Of a stretch of DNA of 36,781 nt, positions 32,174 through 36,781 are shown one piece after another. Each line of letters starts with the position of its first letter. The first letter of the stretch is position 1. Source of the DNA: an uncultured Christensenella sp. (GTDB lineage: Bacteria; Bacillota; Clostridia; Christensenellales; UBA1750); NCBI GenBank assembly GCA_948468595.1, contig CAOKIU010000017.1, positions 1 through 36,781 of the forward strand. The letters run 5' to 3'. The translations under genes were made by a program, and so were the position numbers. The notes beneath the pieces were generated by a model. That model saw only the letters and a list, made by a program, of their open reading frames with translations. It searched no databases and was not told the origin of the DNA.

Positions 32174-33667
32174 ATGGAATTTACCTGTGCAAGAATCTTC
32201 AGCGACCACATGGTGTTGCAGCGCGGGCGTCCCATCAGCGTCTTTGGCACGGGTCCGGACGGCCGGACGGTCACGGTGCGCCTAAAGGGGGTGGAGGCGT
32301 CCTGCGTCTGCGCCCAGGGGCGGTGGCGGGCGGTGCTGCCCGCCCTAGAGGCAACGGGGCCGCAGCGCCTCACCGTGCGCATGGGCGATGAGGAGATCGC
32401 CTTTGAGGACGTGGCGCTGGGCGAGGTATGGCTGGCCGGCGGCCAGAGCAACATGGAATACGCCTTAGAGGACGCAAGGAGCTGGGGCCAGGACATCAAA
32501 GAGGCGGAGGATGCGGACCTGCGCTATTACCACGTGGTCAAGACCGCGACTGAGCAGGACCGCGCCCGGGCGGAGAAGGCGGTCCCGCCCGGATGGGTGA
32601 AGTGCACGCCCGAAACCGCGGGCCGCTTTTCCGCCGTGGCCTATCACTTTGCCAAGCGCCTGCGCGCGCATCTGAACGTGCCGGTGGGCATTGTCGGGTG
32701 CAACTGGGGCGGCACCTCGGCCTCCTGCTGGCTGAGCCGGGAGGCGCTAAAGAGCGATGCGGACCTAAAGGTATATTTGGAGGATTACGACAGGGAGGTA
32801 TCCGGCCGCACAGAGGCGGAGTACGAGCGGCAAAAAGCGGAGTTCGCCGCGGCGCAGGAGGAGCACGACGCGCGCCTGAGCCGCGTCACGGTGCCCAAGA
32901 CGGACTTTGCCGCCTACCGCGAGGCGATCAAGGACATTGCCGGGCCCTGGCCGCCGCCGCAGGGCAAGGATTGCTTCCTGCGCCCCTGCGGCCTGTATGA
33001 GACGATGCTCCGCCACGTCACGCCCTATACGCTGCGCGGCGTGATCTGGTATCAGGGCGAGGCGGACGAGGTGCATCCGCGCCTGTACGCGCGCCTGCTG
33101 ACCGCGATGATCGAGCAGTGGCGCAGGGACTTTATGGAGCCGGACCTGTTCTTTGCCCTGGTGCAGCTGACCGCCTTTGCCGGCGAGAACGCCGATGGCG
33201 ACGCCTGGGGCACGCTGCGCTTGCAGCAGGCGCTGGTGCGCGATACCGTGCCGCACGCCGCCATGGCCGTGATCTACGACGTAGGCGAGTACGACAACAT
33301 CCACCCCACCGACAAAAAGACCGTGGGCGAGCGCCTGGGCGATCAAGCGCTCGACAATGCCTACGGGGCGGATACCGGCGCGCGCCTGTTCCGGTGCGTG
33401 GAGAAGCGCGCGTCAGGCGGGGAGGTCACGCTCATCTTTGACGGGCGGATATGCGTGCGCGGCGAGGAGGCGAGGGGCTTTGCGCTGTGCGGCGCGGATG
33501 GAAAGTACCACCGCGCGCGGGCATGCGTTGACGGCGATACCGTGCGCCTTGTGAGCGAGGGCGTGGCGCAGCCCCGCGGCGCCCGGTACGCCATGACCAA
33601 TTGGACGCAGGGAAACGCGATGCAGGAAAACGGCATCCCCCTGCCGCCCTTTGAGGAAACCTGGTAG
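32174..33667 (+). CDS. Sialate O-acetylesterase-like enzyme (SGNH)
   Basis: A 497-residue esterase. The N-terminal MEFTCARIFSDHMVLQRGRP and a beta-sandwich entry are typical of sialate/9-O-acetylesterases. Catalytic blocks are present: WLAGGQSNMEYAL (Ser92), VGIVGCNWGGTSASCW, LRGVIWYQGEAD and DNIHPTDKKTVGERL (His). A charged helical insertion (about residues 200-245, rich in E/R/A) splits the catalytic domain, as in many family members. There is no signal peptide, so deacetylation would be intracellular, on imported sugars. ATG 32174 follows AAAGGAG. It is in a run with pepV and the GNAT gene. Sialic acid itself is unproven: relatives act on acetylated xylan or other sugars. Confidence 0.9.
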   Translation: MEFTCARIFSDHMVLQRGRPISVFGTGPDGRTVTVRLKGVEASCVCAQGRWRAVLPALEATGPQRLTVRMGDEEIAFEDVALGEVWLAGGQSNMEYALEDARSWGQDIKEAEDADLRYYHVVKTATEQDRARAEKAVPPGWVKCTPETAGRFSAVAYHFAKRLRAHLNVPVGIVGCNWGGTSASCWLSREALKSDADLKVYLEDYDREVSGRTEAEYERQKAEFAAAQEEHDARLSRVTVPKTDFAAYREAIKDIAGPWPPPQGKDCFLRPCGLYETMLRHVTPYTLRGVIWYQGEADEVHPRLYARLLTAMIEQWRRDFMEPDLFFALVQLTAFAGENADGDAWGTLRLQQALVRDTVPHAAMAVIYDVGEYDNIHPTDKKTVGERLGDQALDNAYGADTGARLFRCVEKRASGGEVTLIFDGRICVRGEEARGFALCGADGKYHRARACVDGDTVRLVSEGVAQPRGARYAMTNWTQGNAMQENGIPLPPFEETW

Positions 33668-33683
33668 GAAAGAGGGCGAGGAG

Positions 33684-34172
33684 ATGAACCTTGTGATTAG
33701 GCCGGCCGCGCCGGAGGAGGCGGAAGAGGCGCTGAAGCTCTACCGCTCGCTGCTGGGCCGGGAAGGCGTGACGTGGGACGAGGGATACCCCAACGCGGAG
33801 ATCGTGGGGGAGGATATTGCCCGCGGGAACCTGTACGCGGCGTTTGAGGACGGGCGCATCGTCGCGGCCGCCGCCCTGGAAGAGGAGGCGGAGACCGACG
33901 CCCATCCCTTTTGGACGCTGCCCACGCCCGCGGCCACCCTCTCCCGGGTGGCGGTGCGAGTGGACCGGCAAAACCAGGGCCTTGCCAAGAGGATGATCCG
34001 GCGCGTCATGGAGGAGATGCGGCTAAGGGGCTATCGCTCCGCGCGCTACCTGGTCAGCGCGAACAACCTGCGCGCGCGGGCAGCCTATCGCGCGCTGGAC
34101 TTCCGCTTTGCGGGCGAGGCGGAGGCCTATGGCCAGCATTGGCTTTGCTATGAAAAGGCGCTTGACGCATAG
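33684..34172 (+). CDS. GNAT family N-acetyltransferase
   Basis: A 162-residue acetyltransferase, ATG 33684 with GAGGAG nearby. The fold is clear: MNLVIRPAAPEEAEEALKLY (alpha1), FEDGRIVAAAALEEE (beta-hairpin), then LSRVAVRVDRQNQGLAKRMI, in which Q-N-Q-G-L-A is the acetyl-CoA loop. SANNLRARAAYRALDFRFAGEAE completes the C-terminal helix-strand. It follows the esterase gene by 16 bases and ends at a terminator, so it is the last gene of the pepV unit. The substrate is unknown. Confidence 0.92.
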   Translation: MNLVIRPAAPEEAEEALKLYRSLLGREGVTWDEGYPNAEIVGEDIARGNLYAAFEDGRIVAAAALEEEAETDAHPFWTLPTPAATLSRVAVRVDRQNQGLAKRMIRRVMEEMRLRGYRSARYLVSANNLRARAAYRALDFRFAGEAEAYGQHWLCYEKALDA

Positions 34173-34186
34173 CGGCGCGCGCCTCT

Positions 34187-34224
34187 GGCGCCGGGGACTT
34201 GCACGGTTCCCCCGGCGCTTTTTT
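34187..34224 (+). terminator. Rho-independent terminator
   Basis: GCGCCGGGG (34188-34196) pairs with CCCCGGCGC (34210-34218), followed by TTTTTT (34219-34224). It lies 15 bases after the GNAT stop. Confidence 0.85.
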
Positions 34225-34271
34225 GCGCCCGCATCAGGCGCCGTGCCGGCGGATGGCACCTTGCGCGTCAC

Positions 34272-34300
34272 TTGCCCGGCACGGCGTTTCGTGGTATACT
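34272..34300 (+). promoter_or_regulatory. Promoter of the DtxR/MntR-like gene
   Basis: TTGCCC (34272-34277), a 17-base spacer, and TATACT (34295-34300) preceded by TGG. The block CGTGGTATACTA recurs at 34801, at the next promoter. Confidence 0.6.
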
Positions 34301-34328
34301 AAATCAAATACGAGGGGAGGCGAGGCGC

Positions 34329-34700
34329 TTGAGCATCCATGAATCGGGCGAGAACTATTTGGAGACCATCCTGCTGTTGCAGCGAACCAATGGGTTCGTG
34401 CGCTCGGTGGATGTGGCCAACGCCCTGGACTACACCAAGGCGTCCATCAGCCGCGCCATGCGCATTCTCAAGGAGAACGGCTACATCACCATCGCCCGGT
34501 CCGGGCAGATTACCTTGACCGAAAAGGGCATGGCGACGGCCTGCGATATCTATGAGAGGCACTGCGTCATCACCCAATTCCTGATCAAGGCCCTGCGCCT
34601 AGACCCCAAGACGGCGGACGGCGACGCTTGCCGCATTGAGCACGTCGTCAGCGAGGAGACCTTCCTGCGCATCCGGGAGTACGTCCAGCGCGACGCCTGA
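34329..34700 (+). CDS. Short DtxR/MntR-family metal-responsive regulator
   Basis: A 123-residue regulator with an N-terminal winged helix (ESGENYLETILLLQ, VDVANALDYTKASISRAMRI, GQITLTEKGM) and a helical metal/dimer domain (YERHCVITQFLIKALRL). The start is TTG 34329, 8 bases after GGGGAGG; a longer open frame upstream overlaps the promoter. Metal-ligand positions follow the DtxR pattern: Glu in the first helix, His in YERH, and C-R-I-E-H in DACRIEHVVS, where the Cys replaces the Glu seen in Bacillus MntR. There is no SH3-like third domain. It stands alone with a terminator behind it, so its target (Mn or Fe transport) is not in the window. Confidence 0.88.
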   Translation: MSIHESGENYLETILLLQRTNGFVRSVDVANALDYTKASISRAMRILKENGYITIARSGQITLTEKGMATACDIYERHCVITQFLIKALRLDPKTADGDACRIEHVVSEETFLRIREYVQRDA

Positions 34701-34723
34701 TGCAAGAAAAGCGCGCGGGCAGG

Positions 34724-34763
34724 GCCGCAGCATGCCTTTGGCACGCCGCGGCTTTAATTTTTT
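34724..34763 (+). terminator. Probable terminator after the regulator
   Basis: GCCGC, GC and TGCC pair with GGCA, GC and GCGGC around a TTT loop, with isolated A-C mismatches. TTTAATTTTTT follows. This is a typical but imperfect Rho-independent structure. Confidence 0.6.
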
Positions 34764-34802
34764 GAAAACGCCGCGGGCGCTGTGGCGGAGATGGGGGAAA
34801 CG

Positions 34803-34811
34803 TGGTATACT
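34803..34811 (+). promoter_or_regulatory. Extended -10 promoter of the TPR gene
   Basis: TGG-TATACT with no clear -35, inside the same 12-base block (CGTGGTATACTA) that is found at the regulator promoter about 500 bases upstream. It lies 39 bases before the ATG. Confidence 0.5.
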
Positions 34812-34850
34812 ACACTAGAATGCCTATAGCGACCGGGAGGTGCCAGAGAG

Positions 34851-36548
34851 ATGACGGAAAAAAGAGTGCTTTCTTTCCAGCCCGAATCCGGCTTTTATCA
34901 TAAACGCGCCATCAAATCCATCGACAAGGCGGACTTTACAACGGCGCTGAAGAACCTTCGCAAGGCCATAGAAATGGAGCCGGAAAATCTCTCTTACCGG
35001 CTGGACCTGGCGGATACTTACGCGCGGATGGGGCTGTATGAGCGCAGCAACCTGGAAATTCAGCTCATGTTCCACCTAAAGAGCATGCCCACCGAGGCCC
35101 TCTTTGGCATGGGCAGCAATTACATGGCCATGGGGGATTACGATCAGGCGGAAACCATGCTGCGCGCCTATTTAAAGGTGGAGCCGGAGGGCGAGTTTGC
35201 CGGCCAGGCGGAGGACGCGCTGGATTACATTGCGGACTGCGACTATGAGACGGAGCTGGACCGCGAATTGGATGAGCTGTCCATGGACGGCAAGGCAGCG
35301 CTGGACGCGGGCGACCTGGACCACGCCATTGAGTGCCTGGAGCGCGCGCTGGAAAAGGACCCCTCCATGGCCTATGTGCGCAACAATCTGGCCGTGGCCT
35401 ACTACTGCGTCGGCGACATGGACAGGGCCTGGACGCAGCTAAAGCATGTGCTGGAGCAAGACCCGCTGGACGTTCACGGCCGGTGCAACGAATCGATGTT
35501 CCTGTTGGCCGACGGCAAGCGGGAGGAGGCTGCCCAGGCCGTATCCAAACTGCGCCTGGAGCGCATCGAGGAGATCGACGAGCTGTTCAAATACTGCCTG
35601 GCCCTGGCCGACCTTGGCCTGGACGAGCAGCTAGCTCAGGCGCTGAAGAAGATCTTTCTCTCCTGCCCCTACGATACGTCCATGCTCTATCTGTGGGGCG
35701 TGTGCCAATACAACATGGGCAAGTATACGGAGAGCCTGCGCGCCTTTGAAAAGCTGAGCCTGACCGAGCCGGGCAGCCTGCTGGCCGTCTGGGGCGCGCG
35801 CATGGCCGCGCAGGCCGTGCGCGACGGCACGCCCAGCCCCGCGCGCCTGCCCTATACCTTTGACCTGGATCAGGAGATGCAGGCGGAGGTTCAGCGCGCG
35901 CTGGACGCGCTGCTGGCCGAGGAACCGGAGAACATGGCCAAGCGGCTGGAGGATCGCTACACCCAGGCGCTTGTGCGCGCGGCGCTGGCGGGCACGGATA
36001 GCCAGATGGGGCAGGCGGTGCTGCTGTTGGGCAGCGCGGCCGGGCCCGTTGCCGAGCGCCTGCTGCGCGAGATCCTGCTCTCGCCCACGCACTCGACGTT
36101 CTTTAAGCAGATGGTGTTGGAGACCCTGCGCACCATGCGGGCGCCCGAGCCCTTCTATTCCCTACAGGACGGCAAGCTCGTCCTGGTGCGCAGCCGCAGG
36201 GTGGAATTTGACCGCAATATCCCCAAGGCGTACATCCGCGTCATGCGCGACGCGGTCAACCGCATGGCGGAAAGGTACAACGATGAAAGGGCGGTCGAGT
36301 ATGTGGCGGGGCTCTGGGCGGCGTACATCATGGGCCTGAACTGCCGCTACCCCAAGATCAGCAACGAGGCGGCGTGGGTCATGGCGATGGAGGGCCTGTA
36401 TCAGCAGGAGCGCGGCATGGCGCCCGATTGGGCGGCGCTGGCCGCGGAGGCGGAGTGCACCCAGCGCACCATGCTCCTGCGCAAAAAGAAGCTCACGGAC
36501 GCCAGCGCGGGCTTAAACAAAGGCGGAAGAGGAGGAAACGGCACATGA
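34851..36548 (+). CDS. Tetratricopeptide-repeat protein
   Basis: A 565-residue cytoplasmic protein, ATG 34851 after GGGAGG. TPR-like helix pairs are visible at about residues 31-64 (ALKNLRKAIEMEPENLSYRL and on), 84-110, 156-194 (HAIECLERALEKDPSMAYVR and on) and 283-310. After about residue 330 the repeats fade into a helical C-terminal region containing LPYTFDLDQEMQAEVQRAL and VEFDRNIPKAYIRVMRDAVN. The last residues are basic and Gly-rich. No signal, membrane or catalytic motif is present. The TPR part suggests protein-protein binding. Its stop overlaps the next gene by ATGA, so the downstream unknown protein is a likely partner. Confidence 0.85.
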   Translation: MTEKRVLSFQPESGFYHKRAIKSIDKADFTTALKNLRKAIEMEPENLSYRLDLADTYARMGLYERSNLEIQLMFHLKSMPTEALFGMGSNYMAMGDYDQAETMLRAYLKVEPEGEFAGQAEDALDYIADCDYETELDRELDELSMDGKAALDAGDLDHAIECLERALEKDPSMAYVRNNLAVAYYCVGDMDRAWTQLKHVLEQDPLDVHGRCNESMFLLADGKREEAAQAVSKLRLERIEEIDELFKYCLALADLGLDEQLAQALKKIFLSCPYDTSMLYLWGVCQYNMGKYTESLRAFEKLSLTEPGSLLAVWGARMAAQAVRDGTPSPARLPYTFDLDQEMQAEVQRALDALLAEEPENMAKRLEDRYTQALVRAALAGTDSQMGQAVLLLGSAAGPVAERLLREILLSPTHSTFFKQMVLETLRTMRAPEPFYSLQDGKLVLVRSRRVEFDRNIPKAYIRVMRDAVNRMAERYNDERAVEYVAGLWAAYIMGLNCRYPKISNEAAWVMAMEGLYQQERGMAPDWAALAAEAECTQRTMLLRKKKLTDASAGLNKGGRGGNGT

Positions 36549-36781
36549 ACTGCGTGGATTTTGACAAGCATTTTGAGGCGTATCTGCGCACCTGGACCCA
36601 GCAAAACATGGCGAAATACCGCAACATGGACGCCATGGAGGCGGAGGTGCCCGAGGTTTACCTGCGCTGGCTCAACGAGCCGTGCGATTGGCTCAGCGGC
36701 CGCACGCCGGGGGACTACTTCGAGCAGTTTGACGACGCCAAGTTTTTGTGCAAGTGGCTGAGCGACTACGTTAAGAAAAAG
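36545..36781 (+). CDS. Unrecognised protein, N-terminal part (runs off the window)
   Basis: Seventy-nine codons from ATG 36545, open to the end of the window. The protein starts MNCVDFDKHFEAYLRTWTQQ and is rich in aromatic and acidic residues, with repeated Y-L-x-x-W motifs (AYLRTW, VYLRWL) and FLCKWLSDYVKKK. I do not recognise the family from this part. The ATGA overlap with the TPR gene indicates translational coupling. Confidence 0.75.
   Translation, partial: MNCVDFDKHFEAYLRTWTQQNMAKYRNMDAMEAEVPEVYLRWLNEPCDWLSGRTPGDYFEQFDDAKFLCKWLSDYVKKK

Noticed and set aside
30605..32209. 534-codon minus-strand frame opposite pepV
   Set aside because: It crosses the pepV promoter and has shadow-type composition, while pepV on the plus strand is unambiguous.
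1..36781. tRNA, rRNA, CRISPR array, insertion sequence, prophage, toxin-antitoxin or defence module
   Set aside because: I saw no clover-leaf, repeat-spacer, transposase, integrase or typical toxin gene when reading both strands. No decisive search could be run.

Overview
This 36.8 kb window reads as a chromosomal segment of a GC-rich, low-mobility Firmicute. A gut-type member of the Clostridia is the best guess, inferred from gene content and not from a marker gene. Supporting signs are an LplB/LplC-type sugar ABC transporter, a YesN/YesM-type two-component pair with its own binding lipoprotein, a T-box leader on a single-chain glycyl-tRNA synthetase, a perfect CIRCE operator, DUF6485 and DUF6483 small proteins, strong AGGAGG ribosome sites and many GTG/TTG starts. 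I see no tRNA, rRNA, CRISPR array, insertion sequence, prophage or replication origin.

Layout. 1-2233: end of a solute-binding protein and two permeases. 2255-3757: a hairpin element, then a membrane-anchored DUF4340 protein. 3806-6384: LysR regulator divergent from a split chromate transporter (two half-size subunits) and a YjbR-like protein. 6450-7496: membrane-anchored phosphodiester glycosidase-like protein. 7638-9308: promoter, T-box and glyQS. 9378-12964 (minus strand): DHHW protein, MBOAT acyltransferase, DUF4358 lipoprotein and GNAT, which look like a cell-surface O-acylation cluster. 13192-14280: a 5'-nucleotidase-like membrane protein whose metal ligands are nearly all replaced. 14325-17125 (minus): a co-directional run of small coiled-coil protein, SGNH hydrolase, SRAP abasic-site protein and Y-family polymerase. 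17225-18750 (minus): divergent UxuA-like protein and a DUF6483-like protein.

18881-25018 (plus): YfcE-like phosphoesterase, response regulator, histidine kinase, sugar-binding lipoprotein and a cytoplasmic GH13 enzyme. The middle three look like a three-component sugar sensor. 25042-27292: a CIRCE element that also has the form of the upstream terminator, then htpG with a cysteine-rich acidic insert, then a small cysteine-rich DUF6485 protein. 27465-30584 (minus): SWIM/SNF2 helicase. 30773-34172 (plus): PepV-type dipeptidase, sialate O-acetylesterase-like enzyme and a GNAT. 34329-36781 (plus): short DtxR/MntR-type regulator, TPR protein, and the start of an unrecognised gene translationally coupled to it.

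The general picture is carbohydrate uptake and sensing, surface polysaccharide modification, DNA-damage tolerance and protein stress. The most unusual items are the apparent pseudo-metallophosphatase, the dual CIRCE/terminator, the cysteine-rich HtpG insert next to a cysteine-rich partner gene, and the SRAP-polymerase pair. No single locus here is obviously an undescribed defence or mobile system.
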